A DNA stretch of 36,645 nucleotides from a virus: positions 1 through 36,645 of the IMG/VR virus record IMGVR_UViG_3300024415_000019. One strand, 5' to 3'. The notes under the pieces were generated by a model that did not search any database, had not been told where the DNA came from, and was given only the letters and a program-made list of their open reading frames with translations. How positions within the stretch are numbered: position 1 is the stretch's first letter; each line of letters starts with the position of its first letter. The translations under genes were made by a program, and so were the position numbers. Shown here piece after piece: positions 4,858 to 12,140 of the stretch.

Positions 4858-5163
4858 ATGAACGAACGTAAAATAAAAGAGTTGCAAAAGCAATTCAATT
4901 ACCAAGAGATTCAAGACCTCATCAATTCAGGAGAGGCATGGAAAATAGGTGGAGAAACCACAAAAAAGTGTAAGAAAGCATTACGAAGCGGGGCATGTCA
5001 CCTACCATACCATTCAATTAAGATAAATATTTTTGTAACAGTACCCTCCAGGTACCAAGTATCATCCAATGAATATGGATCTATGCACAGATCTAAAGAA
5101 TTTTGGAATGATCCCTGGAATATTTCGCAAGAGATAGGAAAAAGTGTATTACAAAACGCATAA
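4858..5163 (+). CDS. Hypothetical protein (101 aa)
   Basis: A 101-residue protein that starts with a charged helix (ERKIKELQKQFNYQEIQDLI) and then has a mixed region with two cysteines (C38, C47) and several aromatic residues (FWNDPWNIS). No family is recognised. It is the first gene after the repeat-flanked dyad at 4792-4825 and may be the first gene of a separately regulated segment leading to the DnaA-like and integrase genes. Confidence 0.7.
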   Translation: MNERKIKELQKQFNYQEIQDLINSGEAWKIGGETTKKCKKALRSGACHLPYHSIKINIFVTVPSRYQVSSNEYGSMHRSKEFWNDPWNISQEIGKSVLQNA

Positions 5164-5191
5164 AACAAAACCCTTTTAAAACCAACAAACA

Positions 5192-5734
5192 ATGACGTTA
5201 TTAGAAAACGATATCAGCACGATTGTAAAAGTAATAAGACAAGTTACAAATGCAGACCCACTAGCAAAGGATAGATACAGGCATAATGTAGATGCCAGGT
5301 TTATGTTATTCAAAATTTGCAGGGAGTTTTTAAACCTTACATTTATGAGAATAGGCAGGCTAGTAGGTAAAGATCACGCTACCGTTCTATATGGATGCAG
5401 ACAATTTGATAGCCTTATAGCAACAGATCGAGAATTTAGAACTAATTATGAGGCTGTAGTTACTTTAATGGACAGCGTAGAACTGCAAAGCAAAATAGAT
5501 TCTACTGAATTCTTAAGTGATTATGTAACTATGAAAGGAAAATATGAAGATCTAAAAACTAACCACGATAAAATATTAAAAGAATTTGTAAAAGGAAGTG
5601 ACGCTGTAATGATCGCAATGTTCTACACCATAAGTAATTCTGTTATCAAAGCAATAATAGAAGATCAAGGATGTTCTAAACATTTAAACCAAACTTTACA
5701 GCAGGTACTTGCAACAAAAGAAATATATAATTAA
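5192..5734 (+). CDS. DnaA domain IV-like DNA-binding protein (180 aa)
   Basis: Residues about 28-78 match the C-terminal DNA-binding domain of the bacterial initiator DnaA: an initial helix, DARFMLFKICREF, then IGRLVGKDHATVLYGCR (residues 54-70), equivalent to the DnaA signature G-[RK]-D-H-x-T-V. In DnaA this helix-turn-helix binds DnaA boxes. The AAA+ ATPase and N-terminal domains are absent; instead the remaining 100 residues are helical, probably coiled coil. It may bind a phage origin or compete with host DnaA, both inferred. Isolated DnaA-C-like proteins are known in Bacteroidota phages and elements. Confidence 0.82.
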   Translation: MTLLENDISTIVKVIRQVTNADPLAKDRYRHNVDARFMLFKICREFLNLTFMRIGRLVGKDHATVLYGCRQFDSLIATDREFRTNYEAVVTLMDSVELQSKIDSTEFLSDYVTMKGKYEDLKTNHDKILKEFVKGSDAVMIAMFYTISNSVIKAIIEDQGCSKHLNQTLQQVLATKEIYN

Positions 5735-5745
5735 ATTTAAACATA

Positions 5746-6006
5746 ATGCAAACTACAAATATCAAACTGAAAACTAAACGCAATCGTACACATAGTGTAT
5801 TGAAGGCTAAAGCACACAAACTTTTACAGATACCTTGTGTGCCCACTACAGAAGTGTGTGAATATATCTATGGCTCTAAAACCAAAAAGAGCACGCTTAA
5901 TCAAAAGAAAACAGGTCAATCTCCACTATTATTTGAGGAGTCATGTCGTATAATTGAATACTATGGCAGGCTATCTGAAAACATAGATGAGATTATAAAC
6001 AGTTAA
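5746..6006 (+). CDS. Small basic protein, possible DNA-binding regulator (86 aa)
   Basis: The first 25 residues are strongly basic (KLKTKRNRTHSVLKAKAHK), followed by a helix (TTEVCEYIYG), a turn rich in Lys/Ser/Thr (KTKKSTLNQKKTGQSP) and a helical C-terminus. This could be a helix-turn-helix or excisionase-type fold, and its position directly before the putative attachment site and integrase would suit a regulator or recombination directionality factor. The sequence gives no firm match, so this is a positional guess. Confidence 0.55.
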   Translation: MQTTNIKLKTKRNRTHSVLKAKAHKLLQIPCVPTTEVCEYIYGSKTKKSTLNQKKTGQSPLLFEESCRIIEYYGRLSENIDEIINS

Positions 6007-6011
6007 ACGAT

Positions 6012-6033
6012 GGTTCAAGTCCCCTAGGGACTG
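6012..6033 (+). other. Putative phage attachment site (attP core) resembling a tRNA 3' end
   Basis: GGTTCAAGTCCCC and what follows read as the 3' part of a tRNA: T-loop TTCAAGT (6014-6020), T-stem strand CCCCT (6021-6025), acceptor strand AGGGACT (6026-6032) and discriminator G6033. No 5' half is present, so it is not a tRNA gene. Integrases of temperate phages commonly use tRNA 3' ends, and the core lies 87 bases upstream of the integrase start. The same bases also form a hairpin, so the reading is not unique. Confidence 0.4.
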
Positions 6034-6065
6034 CAACCTAATGCCTCATACGTTCGGTATGGGGC
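6012..6065 (+). other. Two adjacent hairpins upstream of the integrase
   Basis: Hairpin 1 pairs AGTCCC (6018-6023) with GGGACT (6027-6032), extended by GGTT (6012-6015) with AACC (6035-6038) across a small internal loop. Hairpin 2 pairs GCCTCATAC (6043-6051) with GTATGGGGC (6057-6065), nine pairs with one G-U and loop GTTCG. No T-run follows, so this is not a standard terminator. They may be integrase arm/core sites, a leader RNA structure or an unrecognised structured RNA. Confidence 0.5.
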
Positions 6066-6119
6066 GAATTCGAAAACTGAAAAAACAGCCTGATTTGTTC
6101 AACATTAAATCACACTTCG

Positions 6120-7082
6120 ATGAAGAAGAATACATTTTTATATTTACTTACAGACATAATAGATCTCCTGGAAAAAGGTGAGATACTTAATTACGGTAAA
6201 AGGTTTTCACCTTTAACTATAAGAGCATATAAACAATTGCTTAGTGGCATGAAGCGTTATAACTATAACTTTAATATAGAGGAGTTAGATTGTAATAACG
6301 TAAGCAGCAGAAAGGATAGGCTTAAGGTCACCCGAAAATTACAGAGCCATGTTAACGGTTATTTAAATTTAATGCTCGATGACTGTAAACACCCTAACAC
6401 CAGGAAAACACATCTTAAAAACATAAGAGCAACGCTAATGAAAGCAGAGTCTTATTATGGTTATTTGTTTCCTAAACTACAGTCAATGAGAGAGTTACAA
6501 ACAGAAGTTATTGCTCTTACACCTGATCAAGTAGATATGATCCACAATAACCACCCAGGAGAGGAACTAGAAAACATATGGTATTACACAAGACTGATGC
6601 TTTACTCTTGCATGAGGATCTCAGATCTTACAAACTTTCAGGCCACAAGTGATGGCAATGTTGTTACGATCATTACTAAAAAAGGAATGGGATCGTTGTC
6701 TACTTTTTATTTGCCTGATGATGTGAATAGTTATATCGCAAAGAATGGTACGTTTTCCTGGACACTAAAAACATTTAGGAGAGGGCTAGAAGAACTTCTT
6801 AAATTTTATCCTGAGTTTATGCAATCTAAAACTGTATACACTTTTGATCATGAAGGGAACCCTATTGCTTCTCAACAATTTTTATATGAATTAATCAAGC
6901 CACATAAATTAAGAAGCAGCGGGATTACATATCACTTGTCTAAGGGTTTAAGTGAAATTGAGGTTAGAAGAATATCAGGTCATGCAAATGGATCGGAAGC
7001 ATTCTACAGATATGTTAGACACAGCGACACAGAGTCTTTGAAGAAACAAGAAATTAACCACAAGTTGTTAATAAAATCATAA
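6120..7082 (+). CDS. int: Tyrosine recombinase / phage integrase (320 aa)
   Basis: Length and motifs fit the tyrosine recombinase family. An N-terminal core-binding region of about 130 residues contains a SAM-like helix (SPLTIRAYKQLLSGM). The catalytic domain has R166 (CMRISDL), a lysine in the TKKG turn (K187/K188), H262-x-x-R265 (HKLR), H288 (ISGH) and the nucleophile Y298, or less likely Y296 (FYRYV). It would integrate and excise the phage genome, consistent with a temperate or integrative element and with the tRNA-like candidate attP just upstream. The 113-base leader with two hairpins suggests independent control. Confidence 0.93.
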   Translation: MKKNTFLYLLTDIIDLLEKGEILNYGKRFSPLTIRAYKQLLSGMKRYNYNFNIEELDCNNVSSRKDRLKVTRKLQSHVNGYLNLMLDDCKHPNTRKTHLKNIRATLMKAESYYGYLFPKLQSMRELQTEVIALTPDQVDMIHNNHPGEELENIWYYTRLMLYSCMRISDLTNFQATSDGNVVTIITKKGMGSLSTFYLPDDVNSYIAKNGTFSWTLKTFRRGLEELLKFYPEFMQSKTVYTFDHEGNPIASQQFLYELIKPHKLRSSGITYHLSKGLSEIEVRRISGHANGSEAFYRYVRHSDTESLKKQEINHKLLIKS

Positions 7083-7091
7083 ATATATTTG
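7064..7091 (+). promoter_or_regulatory. Possible promoter for the recombination/replication block
   Basis: TATATTTG at 7084-7091 is identical to the -7 element of the promoter at 926-933 and immediately follows the integrase stop. The upstream element is weak: GTTG at 7064-7067 with a 16-base spacer, shorter than usual. Position between integrase and the replication genes fits a promoter; the -33 element makes it uncertain. Confidence 0.45.
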
Positions 7092-7117
7092 ACGAACGAT
7101 GGTGCAAATATAAAAAA

Positions 7118-7150
7118 ATGTCTTACCTTCGAGGTAAACAACCACGACAT
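7118..7150 (+). promoter_or_regulatory. Leader hairpin with nested stems
   Basis: ATGTC (7118-7122) pairs with GACAT (7146-7150), and inside it TTACCT (7123-7128) pairs with AGGTAA (7132-7137) around TCG, leaving the single-stranded bulge ACAACCAC. It lies in the presumed leader after the -7 element at 7084 and sequesters the ATG at 7149. It may control translation or be a protein-binding RNA element. Confidence 0.45.
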
Positions 7151-7168
7151 GAAAAATTCACTAATTAA

Positions 7169-7426
7169 ATGGTCAGATTTGACTACGAAAATAGCGAGAT
7201 CATTCATGATCGAAAAAGGTTTTCTCTTAGAGAGTTCAAACTTTTCATGCTCACACATCACGAAGACATCTGTATGGAGCGAAGAATTAAGGATTGGATA
7301 TTTGATTGGGAATCAATCTTGTTTCATGCAAGAAAATATTATATAGTAAACTTTTATTTAATAAACATAATCAAAAATAACAATGGGAAAACTGAAAAGA
7401 AAACTAAAGAAAACAACAATCGGTAG
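7169..7426 (+). CDS. Hypothetical small protein (85 aa), frame uncertain
   Basis: The frame from ATGGTCAGATTTGAC, preceded by ACTAATTAA like other starts here, gives an 85-residue protein rich in Arg, His, Phe and Trp (for example HHEDICMERRIKDWIFDWES). It overlaps the following gene by 44 bases. A competing frame with ATG at 7149 and stop at 7346 would give 65 residues without overlap, but has fewer codons beginning with G and a less protein-like composition. I prefer 7169-7426 weakly. No family is recognised for either. Confidence 0.42.
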   Translation: MVRFDYENSEIIHDRKRFSLREFKLFMLTHHEDICMERRIKDWIFDWESILFHARKYYIVNFYLINIIKNNNGKTEKKTKENNNR

Positions 7427-7922
7427 AGGCATAGAGATAGTGCCATGGGTCGAAAGACTTAATTACTTCAACGACTACTTCAGGGTTGAAGGTTATTCAT
7501 TAAACACAGAGATTATAGACATGAACGATAGTATTATCGTCATGAAGGGTATTGTTTTAGATCCCGATAGAAATCCTGTCGCTGATGGAGTCGCTCACAA
7601 AAGAACTACAGAGCCTTTTTCATTTCAAAAATGTCAATCAGGAGCACTTAACAGAGCCTTATTTATTTTAGGTATTGTGGATAGTGCTGAAGATTCAATT
7701 ATGGATGAAGATGATGCCAAAGAATTACAACAAGTAAAAGCCCAGGAACAGGCTAGTGTTTATGAAAACATGAAGGCTCACATTCCTGTAGATTATTCTG
7801 TTGTTGAGGCAAGACTTTCCGCAAATAAAAATTTACTTACAAGCGATCAGATGAAAGAATTAAAATCTTTGATCAACGCTGAGAAATCAAAAGTGGCTAT
7901 AAAGCAAGCCAAGAAAAAGTAA
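7383..7922 (+). CDS. Erf/Rad52-like single-strand annealing protein, putative (179 aa)
   Basis: After a basic N-terminus, residues about 20-105 have the pattern of phage single-strand annealing proteins: strands around the motif DPDRNPVADGVAHKRTTEPF, then CQSGALNRALFILGI, equivalent to the 'ETSAIGRALGFLGI' helix of Erf/Sak-type recombinases. The C-terminal 70 residues are charged and helical. Such proteins anneal complementary ssDNA in recombination with a 5'-3' exonuclease; the YqaJ nuclease encoded at 8156-9181 is the natural partner. Family assignment rests on the helix motif and context, not on a full match. Confidence 0.65.
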   Translation: MGKLKRKLKKTTIGRGIEIVPWVERLNYFNDYFRVEGYSLNTEIIDMNDSIIVMKGIVLDPDRNPVADGVAHKRTTEPFSFQKCQSGALNRALFILGIVDSAEDSIMDEDDAKELQQVKAQEQASVYENMKAHIPVDYSVVEARLSANKNLLTSDQMKELKSLINAEKSKVAIKQAKKK

Positions 7923-7928
7923 CATCTT

Positions 7929-7992
7929 AGGGAGGGTCTAACCAACAACAAACGTAAAAGCACGACTGCTCTTTACTGCCCTCCCTTTTTTT
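7929..7992 (+). terminator. Structured Rho-independent terminator
   Basis: AGGGAGGGT (7929-7937) pairs with GCCCTCCCT (7978-7986), nine pairs with one G-U, directly followed by seven T (7986-7992). Inside the 40-base loop a second hairpin pairs GTAAA (7954-7958) with TTTAC (7972-7976) and AGCA (7959-7962) with TGCT (7967-7970) around CGAC, with one bulged C. This is more elaborate than a simple terminator and may be an attenuator or the 3' end of a small RNA. Confidence 0.7.
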
Positions 7993-8003
7993 AAATCTAA
8001 GAA

Positions 8004-8159
8004 ATGGATAGAGGAGAAACGATAGAAAAAAAATCAAATAGAATCACATTTAGACTTACTCCGAGCGAGGTACAAAGTTTAAATAATGTGTCATCTAAGA
8101 CTGACTTAAACGTGTCAGAATTAATCAGAACTGCATTAAAACAAACCTATAAGATATGA
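8004..8159 (+). CDS. Ribbon-helix-helix DNA-binding protein (51 aa)
   Basis: A 51-residue protein whose core, NRITFRLTPSEVQSLNNVSS followed by NVSELIRTALKQTY, fits the ribbon-helix-helix (CopG/Arc/MetJ) fold: a beta-strand of alternating residues (RITFRL), helix A, then a turn and helix B beginning VSELIR. These proteins bind operators as dimers. It begins 12 bases after the terminator T-run and its stop overlaps the YqaJ nuclease start (ATGA at 8156-8159), so it may autoregulate the recombination-replication operon. That role is inference. Confidence 0.72.
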   Translation: MDRGETIEKKSNRITFRLTPSEVQSLNNVSSKTDLNVSELIRTALKQTYKI

Positions 8160-9181
8160 GCAAAATTCAAAGAATACCAACAGCAAAACTAACCTATGAA
8201 GAATGGGTAGAACTAAGAAAAAGTCTAGTATACAAAGGAATGGTCGGAGGATCAGACGCATCTACATTACTTGGATTAAATCCCTGGACATCTAAAATAA
8301 CAAGATGGAATCAATCTGTAGGTACTGCAAACATTAAGAACATAGATAATGAGATTATGTTTCATGGTCGCTTGTTGGAAGATTATGTTGCTGACCTATG
8401 GCAATATTGGACAGGAGATCCAATTGAAATGATAAACAATTATCAATCAAAAACTAAATTAAGAAAATCAATTAGAAGAAATTCCATCTTCATAAATCCA
8501 AAGTATCCTTTCTTGTTTGCAAATATTGACAGACAAATTACAAGCCATGATGAACAACATGGGAAAGGTGTATTAGAAATAAAAACAATATCAGGCTATA
8601 ATGCTGATAAGTGGTCAGGAGGAATACCTCCATATTATATTGCACAGATCCAATTGTACATGCTAGTTTTAGGATATGACTACGGACAGTTTGCTTTCTT
8701 AAAAGATGGAAGGCACATGGATGTATTTACAGTAGAGGCAAATCCAAATATTCAAGAAACAATACTTGAAGAGGCTGAGAGATTTTACCTCAGCGTCCAG
8801 GAAGCAAGAAACATTATTGATATCAAAGGAGAAACTATCAATATGAATGAAAGATATAGATTGGTTTCTCACCTAGAGCCTGACGTAGAGGATGAATACA
8901 AGGTTGATCTTGATCAGTTTTTATCTGAAAAACATAAGGCAATGGTTGACAGAGTAAGGATAGACTCTGATGATGAGTTACTAGGCCTCACTAGAGAATA
9001 TGTTGAGAATAGAGATAAAGAAAAGGTTGCTAAATCAAGTAAGCAACTAGCAATGCAGCAAATAAAACAAATTCTTATACACAGAGGTGCACAAGAGGTA
9101 GACTTTGGTGAAAGTGGTAAGATCGTATGGGGAAAGACCTTCAACGTAAGATTTAAAGAAACTGAAAAAGTAAATTTTTAA
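8156..9181 (+). CDS. YqaJ-type viral recombinase / exonuclease (341 aa)
   Basis: The first 200 residues show the YqaJ family of lambda-exonuclease-like PDDEXK nucleases: GGSDAS (31-36), FHGRLLED with E75, ANID with D125, LEIKT with E141 and K143, and a downstream glutamine helix (YYIAQIQLYML, Q164/Q166). D125, E141 and K143 form the metal-dependent nuclease centre. The rest is a helical extension. The enzyme resects one strand of duplex DNA to feed an annealing protein, here probably the product of 7383-7922. The start overlaps the ribbon-helix-helix gene stop. Confidence 0.92.
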   Translation: MSKIQRIPTAKLTYEEWVELRKSLVYKGMVGGSDASTLLGLNPWTSKITRWNQSVGTANIKNIDNEIMFHGRLLEDYVADLWQYWTGDPIEMINNYQSKTKLRKSIRRNSIFINPKYPFLFANIDRQITSHDEQHGKGVLEIKTISGYNADKWSGGIPPYYIAQIQLYMLVLGYDYGQFAFLKDGRHMDVFTVEANPNIQETILEEAERFYLSVQEARNIIDIKGETINMNERYRLVSHLEPDVEDEYKVDLDQFLSEKHKAMVDRVRIDSDDELLGLTREYVENRDKEKVAKSSKQLAMQQIKQILIHRGAQEVDFGESGKIVWGKTFNVRFKETEKVNF

Positions 9182-9182
9182 T

Positions 9183-9548
9183 ATGAAATTAAACGATATA
9201 AAAAAAGGTATACTGAACAACCTGGCAGTTAAGAACCGTCACACACTAGAAGTAGATTCAGTAATAGAAGGCAATTCATATTTTGGAGTTTGCATTTTTG
9301 TAGGCATATCTAGAATGTTTAATTTTTCTGCACAGGAAATCTCAGATTTTTTATCTGAAGATCTTCATCATGTAAAGTTTATGGAAGACAAATTTCTTAC
9401 TATACTAGATGATTACTTTAATTCTAAAGAACCAAGTGCAACATCAAAAGCGTTTTCAGTAAAAACAAATTTACTGCTAAATCACATTAGAATAGAACAC
9501 AGTAAAACAGTTTCTCTAGCAGAAATTATTAAAGAAAAAATTAAATGA
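9183..9548 (+). CDS. Hypothetical protein in the recombination operon (121 aa)
   Basis: A 121-residue protein with an N-terminal beta-rich part (RHTLEVDSVIEGNSYFGVCIFVGISRMFNF) and helical C-terminus (LLLNHIRIEHSKTVSLAEII). It starts one base after the YqaJ stop and overlaps the next gene by four bases, so it is probably co-translated with the recombination proteins. No family is recognised; a small DNA-metabolism accessory role is possible from context only. Confidence 0.7.
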   Translation: MKLNDIKKGILNNLAVKNRHTLEVDSVIEGNSYFGVCIFVGISRMFNFSAQEISDFLSEDLHHVKFMEDKFLTILDDYFNSKEPSATSKAFSVKTNLLLNHIRIEHSKTVSLAEIIKEKIK

Positions 9549-9802
9549 ATATAGAAGTTTTAGGACAGGTTAAATATATATCAAAACCAAAAGAAGTAAA
9601 AGGAGAAGGAACCCATTCGTTCGTTACTGTTTGGGTAAAAACTTTAGAGGATTCATACCTTGCGATTAATTGTTGGGATGAGCACATCGAAAAGACTAAA
9701 GATTTTAAGATTAATGGGATAGTTACATTGAACTGTAGGGTAGAGTCCCATAGAAACAAAAAGAACCAGGATTTATTTTATCATAAACTGTTACTTACAT
9801 GA
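9545..9802 (+). CDS. OB-fold-like protein, possible ssDNA-binding protein (85 aa)
   Basis: The pattern over nearly the whole 85 residues is that of a small OB fold: MNIEVLGQVKYISKPKEV, then FVTVWVKTLEDSYLAINCWDE, then GIVTLNCRVESHRNK. It resembles the short SSB-like/DUF3127-type proteins of Bacteroidota, in which the central strand carries an aromatic-acidic tip (CWDEH). Position between the YqaJ and replisome genes fits single-stranded DNA binding. It overlaps neighbours on both sides by four bases. A second OB-like protein is encoded at 13012-13380. Confidence 0.6.
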   Translation: MNIEVLGQVKYISKPKEVKGEGTHSFVTVWVKTLEDSYLAINCWDEHIEKTKDFKINGIVTLNCRVESHRNKKNQDLFYHKLLLT

Positions 9803-10419
9803 TCAGATCAACAACAATCATATATGATGTTTTAAGGAAACAAGACCTGTCTCCTGTTGGATACATGTTATGTGATCTTATCTATAAGTATACATCACAC
9901 GATGGTTATTGTGACGTAACACTATCTGATTTAGCAGATCAATTAAATTCTTCTTCTAGAACAATGAGTCGATATATGTCGGAGTTATCAGATAAAAATT
10001 TGATTGAAAACATAGGTACGAAGGCACATCCAAAGTATAGGACAACCCCCCTTTGGTTTACAATCGCTGTGTCAGACAATAAAAATGATGATAGTGTTTC
10101 TCTTGAGTACCAGGAAGTTTGTGCTGATGTCATCAATTACATCAACGAAAGGTACGGAAATAAGTACGTTCCTAGAACATATGAAAAAAGATTTAAAAGC
10201 ATCTTATCCAAAAAGTTTAACGGAGAGCCAATTACAGGATCAACCATGGTTAAAGTATTTATGTGGTGTAAAGACAATTGGAGTCAAAAGTATCAGTCCT
10301 CAGTTACTCCTGAGGTAATATTTGGAAAGAAATTTATAGAGAAATACCTAATACAATATACAGAGTGGGAGACAATGAGTAAGGTCACCCCCAATAGAAA
10401 GAATATAGCAATAATATGA
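9799..10419 (+). CDS. Replisome organizer with winged helix and Phg_2220_C domain (206 aa)
   Basis: Residues about 15-85 form a winged helix-turn-helix (VTLSDLADQLNSSSRTMSRY, then LSDKNLIENIG). Residues about 110-185 match the conserved phage C-terminal domain Phg_2220_C: VINYINERYGNKYVPRTYEK at the start and VTPEVIFGKKFIEKYL near the end. Proteins with this architecture bind phage origins and recruit the helicase. The stop overlaps the primase-helicase start by four bases (ATGA), consistent with joint function. A GGTCACC motif lies near the 3' end (10383). Confidence 0.85.
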   Translation: MIRSTTIIYDVLRKQDLSPVGYMLCDLIYKYTSHDGYCDVTLSDLADQLNSSSRTMSRYMSELSDKNLIENIGTKAHPKYRTTPLWFTIAVSDNKNDDSVSLEYQEVCADVINYINERYGNKYVPRTYEKRFKSILSKKFNGEPITGSTMVKVFMWCKDNWSQKYQSSVTPEVIFGKKFIEKYLIQYTEWETMSKVTPNRKNIAII

Positions 10420-12140
10420 CAGACAATTTATCTAAACTGCAAGCACTTGGCATTGATGTCAAAAGTAACACAGGTACTGAACCTCAGAAAACCACTTGTC
10501 CAAAGTGTTCTCACACCAGGAGAAAAAATAAGAATGAAAAATGCCTTAGGGTATGGGTAGAAACAGGCACATACTATTGCCACCATTGTGGAGACAATGG
10601 ATCAGTTGCTGAGTATGTTACAGAATACGAAATGCCTACAGTAAGAGCAGTACCATTATCAGATAAAGTACTCACTTTTTTCAAGGACAGAGGTATAAAT
10701 GAAAACACTATTGGTTACTATGGAGTGACTGAAGGTGTAGAATATATGCCTCAGGTAGGGGCTGAGAGGGCTGTAATTCAATTTAATTACATTAGGAAGG
10801 GTAGAAGGATCAATATTAAATTTAGAGACTCTGAGAAGAACTTTAAATTAAATAAGGGATCTGAAATGATAATGTATGGTTTAGACGTTATTAAAGATTC
10901 TTCATGGTGTATTATAACCGAAGGAGAGTTTGACGCTATGGCCTTTTATGAAGCAGGACTACAACAAGACAGGCTTATGTTTGCATGTTCTGTACCTAAC
11001 GGAGCATCAACAGGGAATCAAAACTTAACGTATCTTGATAACAGCATCGATGAGTTTGAGAATAAAGAAAAGATATATCTTGCCTTAGATAATGATGCAC
11101 CAGGAATAAAGTTAAGAGATGAGTTATCTAGGAGAATAGGTAAGGATAGAATATGGTTAGTCAATTTTCCTGACGGATGCAAGGATGCTAATGATGTATT
11201 GCTAAAGAGAGGTGCACAAGAATTAGTAAACTGTATTGATAATGCAAAGCCCTTCCCACTTGAAGGTGTGAGTAAAGCATCGGATTCCAGGACTGAAATT
11301 CATAACCTATATAATTATGGTATGCCTCAAGGTGATACCATAGGCTATGATAATTTTGATAAATTAATGTCTTGGAGGCCATCAGAGTTTACCTTAGTTA
11401 CAGGAGTTCCTGGTCATGGTAAGTCAAGTTTTGTAGATCAAGTGGTAATAGAACTAGCAAAAAAGGGATGGAAGTTTGGTGTTTTTTCTGCTGAGAAGCA
11501 ACCAATTAAAGTACACGTTGCAGAACTTATAGAAAAATATGCAGGAAAGAAGTTTGGTAGAGGCGGTGTTGACAGTCTTCAACCTGAAGAGTTAGATCCT
11601 GCAATTGATTTTATTAATAAGCACTTCTTTTTCATAAACCTTAAAGACAATGATCTAACAGTAGAAGGAATTTTAAATAAAGGAAAAGAGTTAGTTAAAA
11701 AAATGGGTATCAATTGTTTAATAATAGATAATTGGGCTTTTGTTGAGCATAAGATTGAAAGAGGTATGAATGAGCATCAATACACAGGACTTCAGTTATC
11801 TAAGATCAAGATATTTAAAGAAGCATATGATTGTGGAGTTATGCTTGTTGCTCACCCTCAGAAACTAAAAAAGGAAAATGGAAAAGTGGAGGTCGCTTCA
11901 GGTTATAGCGTAAGTGGATCTTCACATTTCTTTAATAAAGTTGACAATGGTATTACTGTTTACAGAGATTTTGAAAAAGAATTAGTAGAGGTTCATGTAT
12001 GGAAAGTAAGATGGAGGTTTACAGGTAAAACAGGTATGCAAGAGTTTAAATACAATTTAGATACAACATGTTATTCAGAATATAATAATGGCGAAATTGA
12101 AGCAAAGAGTGGGCAATTCCCTACGTTTAAAGGCCAATAA
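10416..12140 (+). CDS. Primase-helicase, T7 gp4/Twinkle-like (574 aa)
   Basis: Domains in order: a zinc-binding primase domain with C28/C31 and C55/C58 (CPKC, CHHC); a TOPRIM domain with TEGEFDAM (E169) and ALDNDAPG (D225, D227); and a DnaB/RecA-type helicase domain with Walker A GVPGHGKSS (330-338), Walker B LIIDNW (D438) and sensor LVAHPQK (H480). It synthesises primers and unwinds the fork 5'-3' as a hexamer. Length and layout fit bifunctional phage primase-helicases. No DNA polymerase gene was recognised in this window. Confidence 0.94.
   Translation: MTDNLSKLQALGIDVKSNTGTEPQKTTCPKCSHTRRKNKNEKCLRVWVETGTYYCHHCGDNGSVAEYVTEYEMPTVRAVPLSDKVLTFFKDRGINENTIGYYGVTEGVEYMPQVGAERAVIQFNYIRKGRRINIKFRDSEKNFKLNKGSEMIMYGLDVIKDSSWCIITEGEFDAMAFYEAGLQQDRLMFACSVPNGASTGNQNLTYLDNSIDEFENKEKIYLALDNDAPGIKLRDELSRRIGKDRIWLVNFPDGCKDANDVLLKRGAQELVNCIDNAKPFPLEGVSKASDSRTEIHNLYNYGMPQGDTIGYDNFDKLMSWRPSEFTLVTGVPGHGKSSFVDQVVIELAKKGWKFGVFSAEKQPIKVHVAELIEKYAGKKFGRGGVDSLQPEELDPAIDFINKHFFFINLKDNDLTVEGILNKGKELVKKMGINCLIIDNWAFVEHKIERGMNEHQYTGLQLSKIKIFKEAYDCGVMLVAHPQKLKKENGKVEVASGYSVSGSSHFFNKVDNGITVYRDFEKELVEVHVWKVRWRFTGKTGMQEFKYNLDTTCYSEYNNGEIEAKSGQFPTFKGQ

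Noticed and set aside
6012-6033. A second tRNA gene
   Set aside because: Only the T-loop and 3' acceptor-like part is present; no D-arm, anticodon arm or 5' acceptor strand precedes it.
6018-6080. A twister or other self-cleaving ribozyme upstream of the integrase
   Set aside because: CCTAATGCC and two hairpins recall pieces of twister-type motifs, but I could not lay out the full conserved core or pseudoknots.
8967-8980. CTGATGATGAG inside the YqaJ gene as a fifth hammerhead
   Set aside because: There is no paired stem II, no GAAAC and no UC cleavage site with complementary stem I nearby; it encodes Asp-Asp-Glu in a coding frame.
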